Notes: generated from the sequence alone by a model not told the origin. A stretch of DNA of 50,773 nucleotides from Chloroflexota bacterium (GCA_040902225.1 JBBDXT010000004.1:3187-53959); one strand, 5' to 3'; shown: positions 8,425-17,214, counted from the first letter of the stretch. A program made the numbers and translations.

Positions 8425-8583
8425 ATGCCGAGGGTTGCGCCCTACTACTCCGTCTCTCCGGAAGACCGACAGGTCTACCACGACAAGAGCAACTGCCCCG
8501 ATGGCGAGCGGATCTTGCCGCAGAACCGACGGTTCGGTACCGACGGCAGGGACCACTGCAAGGAATGCCCGAAGGTTTCCTGA
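8425..8583 (+). CDS. 52-residue CxxC protein (YHDxxxCPDGxRI type)
   Basis: The start is ATG 8425; the frame is open upstream, but only the last 52 residues look conserved. The motif VYHDKSNCPDGERI, then FGTDGRDHCKECPKVS, matches a widespread family of very small conserved hypothetical proteins. Three cysteines (one plus a CxxC) and a nearby His could bind zinc. Function is unknown. A TATACAAT sequence at 8378-8385 may serve as -10. It marks the right boundary of the defence island. Confidence 0.6.
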   Translation: MPRVAPYYSVSPEDRQVYHDKSNCPDGERILPQNRRFGTDGRDHCKECPKVS

Positions 8584-8822
8584 CGCTCACAGCAATTGCC
8601 GCTCGAACACGAGTTGCCATCTCGGGCCATCCGGCTCGTGTCGGCGACGTGGGACTGGCGGCCCCATCGCGTCCTGTGTCCGCCGCCAGCCGACACCCGC
8701 TAGCACCCGGGGAACGGTGGGAGTTGCGGACCTGATACGCTGCAAGGTGCACGCGGAGTACCTCTCTGCGTGCCAAGCCCCCGGACTGGTACGCAGTCGC
8801 GGGGGCACTCCAACGGGTTGGC
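8584..8822. other. Gene-poor gap between the defence island and core genes
   Basis: About 240 bases with no convincing gene. A minus-strand frame ending at 8587 encodes a tail DGPRWQLVFERQLL that looks protein-like, but it is too short and unmatched to call. No tRNA-like cloverleaf or attachment-site duplication was recognised. Confidence 0.3.
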
Positions 8823-9854
8823 CTACGCCGCTGCCAGGGGTCCCTCTCTCAGCGGCAGCCGGCCGGCCTCCACGAGGTGCACGAACTCAGCGACCAGCTC
8901 GGGGTCGAACTGGCTGCCGGCGTAGCGCTTCAGCTCGGCCAATGCCCACTCAACGCTGCGCGCGCTCTGGTAGGGCCGGTCGCTGGTGATGCCGTCGAAG
9001 GCGTCCGCCACCCGCACGATGCGGGCCTCGAGCGGGATACGCTCGTGGCGCAGGCCGTCGGGGTAGCCGCTGCCGTCGAAGTTCTCGTGGTGCCAGCGCG
9101 CGATGCGGCGGGCGGTCTCGAAGCCCTCGCCCGCCGACAGGATGGCCTCGCCGAAGACGGTGTGCTGGCGCATCAGCTCTCGCTCATCGGCAGTCAGCGG
9201 ACCGGGCTTGAGCAGGATCCGGTCGGGGATGTGCAGCTTGCCGACGTCGTGCAGCATGGCGGCCCAGCCGATCGCCTCCGCCTCGTCGGGTGCCAGCGCA
9301 ACCGCCTGCGCCAGGGCCTCGGCCAGCGAGTGCACGCGCTGGATGTGGGCGCCGGTATCGGTGTCCCTGGCCTCGGCCCCCCGCGCCAGCGCCACCATGC
9401 CCTGTCGCTCGCGCGCAGCCACCGTCCGCGCCGCGCTGCGCCAACCATCGACGTTGCGGAGGAGCTGATCGAACAGCACGCCGGCAGTCGCGCCAATGCC
9501 CACGAAGAACACGCCGCGAATGAGCCAGGCCTCGGGACCCTCGACACTGCCGGGCAACCCCAACCAGGCTGCGGTGGGGCCGAACAGGACCGCCACCAGG
9601 ACACCGGCCGGCAGGGACCCGCGCAGCCCATACAGGTAGGCGGCGAGCAGGATCGGCACGTAGCCCAGGTGGTTCAACGGGTTTGGCGATCCACCGCTCA
9701 GGCGGATGATGAGGAAGCCCGACAGCGCGCTTGCCGCGATGGCGGCGGCGGTCAGCACCGCGCGCGCCACGCCCTCGCGCTGCGCATTCGTAGCGCCAGC
9801 GACCGGAGCCACGCTGGTGACCGGAACGACCTGAACGGTTGTTAGCCCCCGCAT
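8823..9854 (-). CDS. Membrane HD-GYP domain phosphodiesterase
   Basis: 343 residues from ATG 9854, chosen because TAGGGT lies 7 nt upstream; a GTG six codons earlier is possible. About four hydrophobic segments fill residues 30-135, forming a membrane sensor-like region. A full HD-GYP domain follows: HIQRVHSLAEALA, MLHDVGKLHIPDRIL (the HD pair), RQHTVFGEAIL, then ARWHHENFDGSGYPDGL (the HHE and GYP motifs) and VADAFDG. HD-GYP proteins hydrolyse cyclic di-GMP or related cyclic dinucleotides. All metal-ligand motifs appear present, so it should be active. It is monocistronic and divergent from the GNAT gene. Confidence 0.9.
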   Translation of the reverse strand: MRGLTTVQVVPVTSVAPVAGATNAQREGVARAVLTAAAIAASALSGFLIIRLSGGSPNPLNHLGYVPILLAAYLYGLRGSLPAGVLVAVLFGPTAAWLGLPGSVEGPEAWLIRGVFFVGIGATAGVLFDQLLRNVDGWRSAARTVAARERQGMVALARGAEARDTDTGAHIQRVHSLAEALAQAVALAPDEAEAIGWAAMLHDVGKLHIPDRILLKPGPLTADERELMRQHTVFGEAILSAGEGFETARRIARWHHENFDGSGYPDGLRHERIPLEARIVRVADAFDGITSDRPYQSARSVEWALAELKRYAGSQFDPELVAEFVHLVEAGRLPLREGPLAAA

Positions 9855-9861
9855 GCGGCTC

Positions 9862-9867
9862 ACCCTA
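9862..9867 (-). promoter_or_regulatory. Putative -10 TAGGGT for the HD-GYP gene
   Basis: TAGGGT on the minus strand, 7 nt before ATG 9854, with no Shine-Dalgarno. It supports a leaderless start inside the longer open frame. Confidence 0.4.
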
Positions 9868-10056
9868 GCCACGGACGGCGCGCGCGCACACTGGGCCGAT
9901 GGTCCTACGCTGGTCCTGCGATCAGGCCGCTACCAGTGCCTCAGCAACCGTGACCGCCAGCACGAGTCGGCACGTGGGTACGGCCGGGTTGACTCCTCTC
10001 GCCCCGACCAGCTCCAACTCATGCACGGGCCTCGTCAAGCCGCACGATTCGTCCTG

Positions 10057-10062
10057 TAGGCT
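10057..10062 (+). promoter_or_regulatory. Putative -10 TAGGCT for the GNAT gene
   Basis: TAGGCT, 7 nt before ATG 10070, without a Shine-Dalgarno sequence; leaderless pattern. Confidence 0.45.
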
Positions 10063-10069
10063 GACCGCC

Positions 10070-10606
10070 ATGCAGGCGGATGACGTCATCCGGTCCGAGC
10101 GCCTGGATCTGCCGCTCCTGTCGCTGGATCAGCTGGATCACCTGGCGGCAGGCGAAGGCGCAAGCGTCGGCGCAGATCTCCGGGCGATCCTCCCGATTCC
10201 GTGGCTCGACGAGGTTCGTTGGCTGGCCGGCATGCGCGCCCAGCAACTCAGGCTCCGGCCCGACGACGCTCCCTGGCTGTTGCGGCCGATCCTCCTGCGC
10301 ACGACGGAAGGTGCCCTGCAGGCGATCGGCTATCTGAATTTCCACGCCGGCCCCGATGACCGAGGCATGGTGGAGGTCGGCTACACGCTTCTCCCCGACG
10401 CGCGAGGCCAGGGTTATGCGATCGAGGCGGTGCGCGCCGCGTTCGACTGGGCGACCAGCGTCCACGGCATTCACGTGTTCCGGGCCAGCGTGGCGCCTGA
10501 CAACGAGCGCTCCCTCAACCTGATCGGCAAGCTCGGGTTCCGCCAGACAGGGGAGCAGTGGGACGCGGAAGACGGGCTGGAGCTCGTCTTCGAGCTGGAG
10601 CGCTGA
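10070..10606 (+). CDS. GNAT family N-acetyltransferase (RimJ/RimL-like)
   Basis: 178 residues. ATG 10070 follows a TAGGCT hexamer by 7 nt; the frame is open upstream but has no family similarity there. It has a RimJ/RimL-type GNAT fold: an N-terminal RLDLPLLSLDQLD strand, a central GYLNFHAGP strand, VEVGYTLLPDARGQGYAIEA carrying the acetyl-CoA pyrophosphate loop (RGQGYA), and VAPDNERSLNLIGKLGF, the hallmark asparagine-containing region. The substrate, probably an N-terminal amine or small molecule, is unknown. The stop shares one base with the start of the P1 peptidase (TGATG), so they form an operon. Confidence 0.85.
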   Translation: MQADDVIRSERLDLPLLSLDQLDHLAAGEGASVGADLRAILPIPWLDEVRWLAGMRAQQLRLRPDDAPWLLRPILLRTTEGALQAIGYLNFHAGPDDRGMVEVGYTLLPDARGQGYAIEAVRAAFDWATSVHGIHVFRASVAPDNERSLNLIGKLGFRQTGEQWDAEDGLELVFELER

Positions 10607-11537
10607 TGCTGTCCATCCGCGACGTGCCGGGCATTGCGGTGGGCCATGCGACCGATGCCGTCGGCGTCACCGGATGCACCGTGGTCCTGGCCGATGGCGG
10701 CGCTGTGGCAGGCGTCGAGGTGCGTGGCTCGGCCCCCGGCACCCGCGAGACCGATCTGCTGCGGCCGACCGCGCTCGTCGAGCGAATCCACGCCCTCTGC
10801 TTCGCCGGTGGATCGGCGTTCGGGCTCGCCGCCGCCGACGGCGTGATGCGCTACCTGGCCGAGCGCGGAATCGGCTTCGACACCGGGGCACGTCCGGTGC
10901 CGATCGTGCCCGCCGCGATCCTGTTCGACCTGTTTGTCGGCTCCCCGAGCGCCACGCCCGGACCCGACGACGGATACGCCGCGGCCCAGGCAGCCGAGCG
11001 TAGCGATGCACCGCTGGAGGGCCGGGTTGGCGCGGGCACGGGCGCCACGGTCGGGAAGCTGGCCGGACCGGAGCTGACCAGCCCGGGCGGCGTCGGCAGC
11101 GCGGCGATGCGCCTGCCCGATGGCTCGACGATCGGCGCGCTGGTGATCACCAACGCGGTCGGGAACGTGGTCGCCCGCGACGGCCGGATCCTGGCCGGCG
11201 TGCGCGACGAGGCGGGTGACTTCGTGGATGCATCGGCCTTGCTCCTCGCCGGTCCACCCCCGGGGCCCGTCCCGCCGTCAGGGACCAACACCACGCTGGC
11301 GGTGGTCGCGACCGATGCCACGCTCGACCGTGCGCATTGCAGCCGGCTGGCGGCTCAGGCCCACGACGCGCTGGCGCTGGCCATCTCGCCGGTGCACACG
11401 GTGCTCGACGGGGACGCGGTCTTTGCCCTGTCGACCTGCCGCTCCCCTGCGCCGGATGGCCTGGGCGGCCTGTTGAGCCTGGGTGCCGCAGCGGTAGAGA
11501 CGCTGCGCACGGCGATCGAGCGCAGCGTGACGGTCGA

Positions 11538-11541
<4 letters not shown>
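10606..11541 (+). CDS. P1 family peptidase (DmpA/S58-like Ntn hydrolase)
   Basis: 311 residues. It starts MLSIRDVPGIAVGHATD, the typical N-terminus of the P1/S58 family (DmpA, BapA, 6-aminohexanoate oligomer hydrolase type). GGSAFGLAAADGVM follows, then VGAGTGATVGKL and a GGVGSAAMRLPDGSTIGALVITNAVGN region where self-cleavage before a catalytic Ser/Thr occurs in characterised members. No signal peptide is visible, so it is likely cytoplasmic. It is translationally coupled to the GNAT gene. Its last bases overlap the panB stop on the other strand by 4 nt. The substrate is unpredictable: aminopeptidase, beta-peptidase or amidase are all known in the family. Confidence 0.85.
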
Positions 11542-12431
<890 letters not shown>

Positions 12432-12434
12432 TGG

Positions 12435-13244
12435 CTATGCCTCTGCGTCAAGGAGGACATTGTCTATCAGACGCGTCGATCCGACCACGACCGCTGCCGC
12501 CAGGGTCGGTCCGTCCAGGTCTGCCTCGGCCACGTAGTCGACGTGGATTCGCGGCTCAGCGTCGAGCACATCACGGGCGGCGCGCACGGCATCGTTCCCG
12601 GACCGATGCGCTGCGAGGCCCGCCTGCAGTGCCCGAGGCAGGATGAGCGCCGCTTGCCTCTCCTCCGGCGAGAGGAACACGTTTCGGCTCGATAGCGCAA
12701 GGCCATCCACGTCACGCACGGTCGGACAGGCCACGATCTCGACAGGCAGCTCCAGATCCCGGACGAGTTGCTTGGCGACCGCTACCTGCTGCGCGTCCTT
12801 GCGCCCGAAATACGCGCGCTGTGGCTTCACCAGCAGGAAGAGCTTAGTGCAGATCGTGGCGACACCGCGGAAATGCCCGGGTCTTGAGGAGCCCTCCAGG
12901 AAGGTGCCGACCTTACCGGGGTCGATCCAGGTGTCGAAGCCATCGGGATACATCTGGTCCGCATCCGGGGCAAAGAGGACATCGACGCCGGCCGCCTCGG
13001 CGCTGGCGATGTCGCGGGCCTCGTCGCGCGGGTACCGCTCCAGGTCCTCGCCTCGACCGAACTGGGCAGGGTTCACGAACAGGCTGACCACGACCTGCTC
13101 GGATCCTTCGCGCGCCGCGGCAATGAGAGAACGGTGCCCGTCATGAAGGGCGCCCATGGTTGGCACGAGGCCGATGCTGGCCGCGCGCCCAGGCCCCGGA
13201 TCCAGCGCCGCGCGCAGGTCGGCGATGGTGCGGACGACTTTCAC
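12435..13244 (-). CDS. panC: Pantothenate synthetase (pantoate-beta-alanine ligase)
   Basis: 269 residues from GTG 13244, which overlaps the DUF2520 stop (GTGA) and gives the standard PanC N-terminus. It joins pantoate and beta-alanine using ATP. The signature segments are in order: LVPTMGALHDGHRSLI (HIGH-like ATP site), SLFVNPAQFGRGEDLERYPR, YFGRKDAQQ, and ALSSRNVFLSPEER. It lies in an operon with panB; panD, which makes beta-alanine, is not in the window. Confidence 0.96.
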   Translation of the reverse strand: MKVVRTIADLRAALDPGPGRAASIGLVPTMGALHDGHRSLIAAAREGSEQVVVSLFVNPAQFGRGEDLERYPRDEARDIASAEAAGVDVLFAPDADQMYPDGFDTWIDPGKVGTFLEGSSRPGHFRGVATICTKLFLLVKPQRAYFGRKDAQQVAVAKQLVRDLELPVEIVACPTVRDVDGLALSSRNVFLSPEERQAALILPRALQAGLAAHRSGNDAVRAARDVLDAEPRIHVDYVAEADLDGPTLAAAVVVGSTRLIDNVLLDAEA

Positions 13245-13915
13245 GGGCGGGTCGCCTCGGCCAGCGCCCGGTACAGCGGCACGAGGTCGGGTGCGCGCTC
13301 CTCGAGGGCATGCAGGTGCGCCTCGACCGTCGTCCAATCGCCGCGGGCGATCGGTCCGGTCAGGACGAATCCGTTCTCGATGGTGCGGGTCATCAGTGGC
13401 AGCAGGGCCTCCGGCGGCGCGTGGCTCTCCTCGAGCAGCCGCGCGGCGGCACGATGGAGGGTCACCAGGAAGTTGCTCGCCATGGCAGCGCCTGCGTGAT
13501 AGAGCGGCTTGTCGGCATCGGCCAGGTCGAACGGGCGGAGGCCCAAGATCTCCGCCAGCCAGCGAGCAGTCGAGCGGGCCTCGTCGGTTTCGGCGGTTAC
13601 GGCGGCCCAGGCGCCGTCGAGCTGCTCCGGCCCGCGCTCGCGCGAGAGCGTCTGGAGCGGATGCACGCTGAAACGGCGGGTATGCGGCTCCAGCGCAACC
13701 AGCGATGTGGCTCCGGAAACGTGGGCCAGCCATGGGCCGACGGGCACCTCCCGTGCGACCTCGCCAATTGCCGCATCGGGAACGGCCAGCAGCACGAGCT
13801 CCGCATCGGCCAAGGGCTCGCGACCGGCATGCACGGTCAGTCCCCGCTCGGTCAGACGCCCGGCGAGAGCGCTGCCGGCCCGCCCCGTGCCGACCACCCG
13901 GACCGTGCTGATCAT
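13241..13915 (-). CDS. Rossmann-like and DUF2520 domain protein, pantothenate operon
   Basis: 224 residues. The N-terminal Rossmann domain has RVVGTGRAGSALAGRL, a glycine-rich NAD(P)-binding loop (GTGRAG). It is followed by a 6-phosphogluconate-dehydrogenase-like helical DUF2520 domain (AGAAMASNFLVTLHRAA; LTGPIARGDWTTVEAHL). The fold is that of ketopantoate and related 2-oxoacid reductases. It overlaps panC by 4 nt and leads the operon. No canonical panE is visible, so it may be the ketopantoate reductase or a related enzyme; that role is inference. A CAGACT hexamer lies 7 nt before the ATG. Confidence 0.85.
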   Translation of the reverse strand: MISTVRVVGTGRAGSALAGRLTERGLTVHAGREPLADAELVLLAVPDAAIGEVAREVPVGPWLAHVSGATSLVALEPHTRRFSVHPLQTLSRERGPEQLDGAWAAVTAETDEARSTARWLAEILGLRPFDLADADKPLYHAGAAMASNFLVTLHRAAARLLEESHAPPEALLPLMTRTIENGFVLTGPIARGDWTTVEAHLHALEERAPDLVPLYRALAEATRP

Positions 13916-13922
13916 GCATGGG

Positions 13923-13928
13923 AGTCTG
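13923..13928 (-). promoter_or_regulatory. Putative -10 CAGACT for the pantothenate operon
   Basis: CAGACT on the minus strand, 7 nt before ATG 13915, without Shine-Dalgarno. Confidence 0.35.
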
Positions 13929-13999
13929 CCACACTGCCCCTCGTGCGCACGCTCACGCTCACCGGGGAGCGGCGGTTGTCGAGCTGCCGTCCCGTGGAG

Positions 14000-14269
14000 C
14001 TAGCCCTCCAGGTAGACCTCGTCCACGAAGCACCAGCGCCAGTCCTCACCCGGCTCCATCGACTCGACTACCGGATGGCCGGCCTCGCGCGCATGGCCCG
14101 AGGCGTGCCGGCCCGGCGACTGGTCGCAGCAGCCGACGTGGCCGCAATGCAGGCATCGGCGCAGATGCAGCCAGCGCTCGCCGGCGGCCAGGCACTCCTC
14201 GCAGCAGCGGCCCCGGGCCGGGACCGGATGGACGCCGTCGAGGTGGTGGCAGATCGGTTCGGGGCTCAC
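14000..14269 (-). CDS. UBP-type zinc-finger protein
   Basis: 89 residues, essentially one ZnF-UBP domain. Zinc ligands are recognisable: CHHLDGVHP at the N-terminus, CCEEC, LRRCLHCGHVGCCD, then GRHASGH and AGHPVVES, ending WRWCFVDE. In eukaryotes this fold binds the free C-terminal Gly-Gly of ubiquitin. In bacteria the ligand is unknown and ubiquitin is absent. Its ATG overlaps the stop of the serine protease gene (14266-14269), so the two proteins are co-translated and may act together. That link is inference. Confidence 0.88.
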   Translation of the reverse strand: MSPEPICHHLDGVHPVPARGRCCEECLAAGERWLHLRRCLHCGHVGCCDQSPGRHASGHAREAGHPVVESMEPGEDWRWCFVDEVYLEG

Positions 14270-15150
14270 GCCGCGATGGTAACGGTCCGCTCCTCCGCGC
14301 CGCGCAGGACGGTCAGCGGCAGGGCGGCGTCCGCGGCCACCGAGCCCATCGCCTCGAACAGGTCGTCGGCGCTCGTCACGGAGCGCCCGGCGGCGGCCAC
14401 GATCAGGTCACCCTCGGCGATCCCCGCCTCGGCGGCCGGAGAGCCGTCCTCGACCTCTCGCACCAGCAGCCCGTCGCGCTCGTCGAGCCCAACCGCGCGA
14501 CGCAGCTGCCGCGCCACGTGGGCCGGGGCGAGGCCCAGGCCCAGCCGTCGCCGCTTCGGCTCCTCACCGCGACCCAGGGCCGCAACGCGGTCACGCAGCG
14601 CCGCATCGGCGGCGATCGCCTGGTAGAAGCCGCTCCCCAGCCGGTTGGTGTTGATGCCGAGCAGCTTGCCATCGCCATCGACGATCGGGCCGCCCGACGA
14701 GCCGGGCAGCAGGGGAGCGGTGTGCTCGACCGCCCCCGCCACACGACGCCCTCGTGGGCCGCGGAACTCGCGTCCGATGCCGGAGACGTAGCCGACCGTG
14801 ACGCGCAGTCCGTTCCCCGCCGGGTTGCCGATCGCGACAACTGGCGAACCGATCCCAAGTGCGGCCCCGTCCCCCCACGCAATTGCCGGCGCGTCGCCGG
14901 TGTCGACCCCGATCACCGCCAGGTCGCCATCGCCATCGGCGCCGAGGACCTTGCCGTCAGCGTCGCGCCCATCGGCGAAGAAGACATGTACCTCGTCGCC
15001 ATGCAGGTTGTGCGCGTTGGTCAGCACCTTGCCGGATTCGACCACCACGCCCGATCCGCCGCGCCATCGGTTGCCAATGCCGACCGTCGATGCTCCCGCC
15101 GTTGATGCGACCGATGCGATCGCCTTACCAAGCTCGTCCATGGGACCCAT
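14266..15150 (-). CDS. Trypsin-like S1C serine protease with PDZ domain (HtrA/Deg-like)
   Basis: 294 residues. The triad is readable: His47 in TNAHN, Asp76 in GDGDLAV, Ser152 in PGSSGGP. A PDZ domain fills about 195-290 (GLLVREVEDGSPAAEAGI). Unlike most HtrA/DegP proteins there is no signal peptide or membrane anchor, so it may be cytosolic or exported by an unrecognised route. GGAG about 9 nt before ATG 15150 supports the start. It is the first gene of a two-gene operon with the UBP zinc-finger protein and divergent from the HxlR regulator, with a palindrome between them. Confidence 0.9.
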   Translation of the reverse strand: MGPMDELGKAIASVASTAGASTVGIGNRWRGGSGVVVESGKVLTNAHNLHGDEVHVFFADGRDADGKVLGADGDGDLAVIGVDTGDAPAIAWGDGAALGIGSPVVAIGNPAGNGLRVTVGYVSGIGREFRGPRGRRVAGAVEHTAPLLPGSSGGPIVDGDGKLLGINTNRLGSGFYQAIAADAALRDRVAALGRGEEPKRRRLGLGLAPAHVARQLRRAVGLDERDGLLVREVEDGSPAAEAGIAEGDLIVAAAGRSVTSADDLFEAMGSVAADAALPLTVLRGAEERTVTIAA

Positions 15151-15178
15151 TGATCTCTACTCCATCTGGTAGCGTGTG

Positions 15179-15195
15179 ACTTGCAATGCGCAAGT
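15179..15195. promoter_or_regulatory. Palindromic operator between htrA-like and hxlR-like genes
   Basis: A perfect inverted repeat, ACTTGC-5 nt-GCAAGT, in the divergent intergenic region. It is a plausible binding site for the dimeric HxlR-type regulator and could control both directions. Confidence 0.5.
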
Positions 15196-15224
15196 TACTC
15201 TTCACGGACCGTTTGTCAAGGCCG

Positions 15225-15662
15225 ATGCCGTACGATCCCGTCATGGCAGCGCACGACTCGCCGCTGGCCGCTGCGCTCGAGCGGGTGGGGGACCGATGGA
15301 GCCTCCTGCTGGTCGAGGCGCTCCTCCCCGGGCCGCGCCGATTCAACGAGCTGTCGGAGGCCGTGACCGGGATCGCGCCGAACATCCTGGCCGACCGTTT
15401 GCGGCGCCTGGAGACGGAGCGGATCGTGTCCGCGACTCCCTACTCGGAGCGGCCGCCCCGCTTCGCCTACGCGCTCACCGACGAAGGCCAGGAGCTGGCC
15501 GGCGCCCTGCGCCTCCTCGCTGACTGGGGCTCCCGCGTCTCGCGCGAATCCGAGCCACTACGTCATGCAGCGTGCGGCACGCCAGTCGAAGCGCGCTGGT
15601 ACTGCCCGACCTGCGACCGCCCGGTCGAGGGCCAAGAGGCCGAGCAGGTCCGCCGGGTGTAA
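15225..15662 (+). CDS. HxlR-type winged-helix transcriptional regulator
   Basis: 145 residues from ATG 15225. An earlier ATG at 15186 lies inside the palindrome and is disfavoured; ATG 15243 is an alternative. The HxlR core is present: LAAALERVGDRWSLLLVEALL, GPRRFNELSEAVTGIAPNILADRLRRL, then ALTDEGQELAGALRLLADWG. The C-terminus carries C-x(10)-C-x2-C (CGTPVEARWYCPTCDRP), which may bind zinc or sense thiols. That would fit the DUF24 subgroup that reacts to electrophiles or oxidants. It is divergent from the protease operon, so autoregulation and control of the protease are likely. Confidence 0.85.
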   Translation: MPYDPVMAAHDSPLAAALERVGDRWSLLLVEALLPGPRRFNELSEAVTGIAPNILADRLRRLETERIVSATPYSERPPRFAYALTDEGQELAGALRLLADWGSRVSRESEPLRHAACGTPVEARWYCPTCDRPVEGQEAEQVRRV

Positions 15663-15727
15663 CGTCGGCCTTCGACGACGTAAGCCGGGTGCTGTTGCGC
15701 CGCAACGGGAGCCAGGAAGCAAGAACT

Positions 15728-16384
15728 ATGGATAGAGAGGCTGGCGTGGGGCCTGGGTCGTCAAGATCCATTGACGACCACCGCGGCGGTTCTGCGAACT
15801 GGATCGGCTCGACACTTGTGCTGTTTTTCGCCCTTTTCCTCGCGTCGCTGTTCGTCGCGAGCCGAATCACAAGCGAGATCGGCATTGCCGATCCGGAGCG
15901 GGAGCAGTTCGCGCTGCTGCAAAGTCTCCTGTTTGGTGCGGCGATGCTCTTTATCGTCCCGTTCGTCGGGCGACGACTCGGCCAATCGCTGCTCACGTGG
16001 CCGGGAATCGTGTTCGTCCTGCCATTCGCTCTCGCCGCGCTGGCGAACTACCTGATCTTCGAGGACGTCCGCTCCGGCTCCTACTTTGAGACCGACCACG
16101 CCATGCCCGAGATCTTCATTCCCCTCGCGGTCGTCCTTCTTGCATCGGCGCGCGTGGGGCGTCGAGTCGCAGTTCACCCGACCGCTCGCCGACGCTGGTT
16201 CCTGCTCAGCGCGGTGGTCGCGGGCGCTGTGCTCATTCTCGTAGCTATGGCATTCGGCAAGGCAGCGACCGACAGCGGTGACTTCGAGCTGGACTCGCCG
16301 GCGACCATCCTGACGCTCGCCATTATCGCGGCCTATGCGGTCTCCGCCATCGTCGGTGATCGGTTGAGAGCTCGCCGTAGGTGA
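15728..16384 (+). CDS. Multi-pass membrane protein, unknown
   Basis: 218 residues from ATG 15728, preceded by AGGAAG about 8 nt upstream, which decides the start within a longer open frame. Hydrophobic stretches suggest five to six membrane spans: STLVLFFALFLASLFVA, FGAAMLFIVPFV, GIVFVLPFALAALANYL, IFIPLAVVLLA, LLSAVVAGAVLILVAMAF and TLAIIAAYAVSAIVG. No catalytic motif or family is recognised. Confidence 0.65.
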   Translation: MDREAGVGPGSSRSIDDHRGGSANWIGSTLVLFFALFLASLFVASRITSEIGIADPEREQFALLQSLLFGAAMLFIVPFVGRRLGQSLLTWPGIVFVLPFALAALANYLIFEDVRSGSYFETDHAMPEIFIPLAVVLLASARVGRRVAVHPTARRRWFLLSAVVAGAVLILVAMAFGKAATDSGDFELDSPATILTLAIIAAYAVSAIVGDRLRARRR

Positions 16385-16401
16385 CTGACTAGGGACTCTT
16401 G

Positions 16402-16425
16402 ATATGTGACTAACGAGTCACATAT
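16402..16425. promoter_or_regulatory. 9-bp-arm palindrome, ArsR-type operator
   Basis: A perfect inverted repeat, ATATGTGAC-6 nt-GTCACATAT, ends 9 nt before the ATG at 16435. Its right arm overlaps the putative -10 (TATAGT, 16423-16428). Occupation by a repressor would block the promoter, consistent with autorepression by the ArsR domain encoded just downstream. Confidence 0.75.
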
Positions 16426-16428
16426 AGT
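16423..16428 (+). promoter_or_regulatory. Putative -10 TATAGT, leaderless, overlapping operator
   Basis: TATAGT, 6 nt before ATG 16435; overlaps the right arm of the palindrome. Confidence 0.5.
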
Positions 16429-16434
16429 CCACCC

Positions 16435-17214
16435 ATGGACGAGGAAGTCTTCCGAGCCCTTGCCGACCCCAGCCGGCGTGCCCTCCTCGACGCGCTTCGC
16501 GAACGCGACGGGCAGGCGCTCTCGGAACTGGAAGCGGCCCTACCGGGGATGACCCGCTTCGGTGTCATGAAGCACCTGCGCGTGCTCGCCGACGCCGGGC
16601 TGATCACGACCCGTCGTGACGGACGCCGGAAGCTTCATTTCCTCAACGCCGTGCCCATCCGGCTCATCTACGACCGCTGGGTGAGCAAATACACCGAGCC
16701 CTGGGCGGCGGCACTCACCGGCCTGAAGCACGAATTGGAGACACCGATGGAAAAGGTCTACGAGATCTACATCAAGACCACACCCGAGCGCCTGTGGCAG
16801 GCGATCACCGACCCCGATCAGCGGGCGAAGTACAACTTCGGCTCTCGCCAGACCTCCGACTGGACGCCTGGGTCCCGGTTCGAGGCCAGCCATCCCGCCT
16901 CACCGACGCTCCTCGGCGAGGGCGAGAACCTCGAGGTCGACCCGCCGCGGCGCCTCGTGCAGAGCATGCGAGCGCTCTGGAGCGAGGAGGTCAAGGACGA
17001 GGGCTTCTCGAGGGTCACCTGGGAGATCGAGCCGGTCGGCGACTCGTGCCGCCTGGTGGTCACGCATGATCAGCTGCGCGAAGGCGCTAACGAAGAGCTC
17101 TACGGCGGCTGGCCGATGATTCTCTCCGGCCTGAAGACCTGGCTGGAGACCGGTGAGCTGCTCACCACGCCCGGATCGCTGATGTACGCCGAGCCCGCGG
17201 AATCGGCTGGCTGA
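16435..17214 (+). CDS. ArsR-type HTH fused to an SRPBCC/AHSA1 domain
   Basis: 259 residues. Residues 1-100 are an ArsR winged helix: FRALADPSRRALLDALRERDG, LSELEAALPGMTRFGVMKHLRVLADAGLI, TTRRDGRRKLHFLN. Residues about 105-250 form an AHSA1-like SRPBCC domain (VYEIYIKTTPERLWQAITD, WEIEPVGDSCRLVVTHDQ, GGWPMILSGLKTWLETG), a hydrophobic cavity fold. Such fusions are probably one-component sensors in which the START-like cavity binds a small hydrophobic ligand. The ligand is unknown. A DUF6958-like gene and a truncated second SRPBCC frame follow immediately. Confidence 0.88.
   Translation: MDEEVFRALADPSRRALLDALRERDGQALSELEAALPGMTRFGVMKHLRVLADAGLITTRRDGRRKLHFLNAVPIRLIYDRWVSKYTEPWAAALTGLKHELETPMEKVYEIYIKTTPERLWQAITDPDQRAKYNFGSRQTSDWTPGSRFEASHPASPTLLGEGENLEVDPPRRLVQSMRALWSEEVKDEGFSRVTWEIEPVGDSCRLVVTHDQLREGANEELYGGWPMILSGLKTWLETGELLTTPGSLMYAEPAESAG

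Noticed and set aside
8587-8808. Minus-strand 73-codon frame in the gap after the defence island
   Set aside because: The tail looks protein-like but it has no recognised family, no ribosome site and no promoter, so it was not called as a gene.
15186-15224. Earlier ATG 15186 for the HxlR-type gene
   Set aside because: It falls inside the palindromic operator and adds residues unlike the family.
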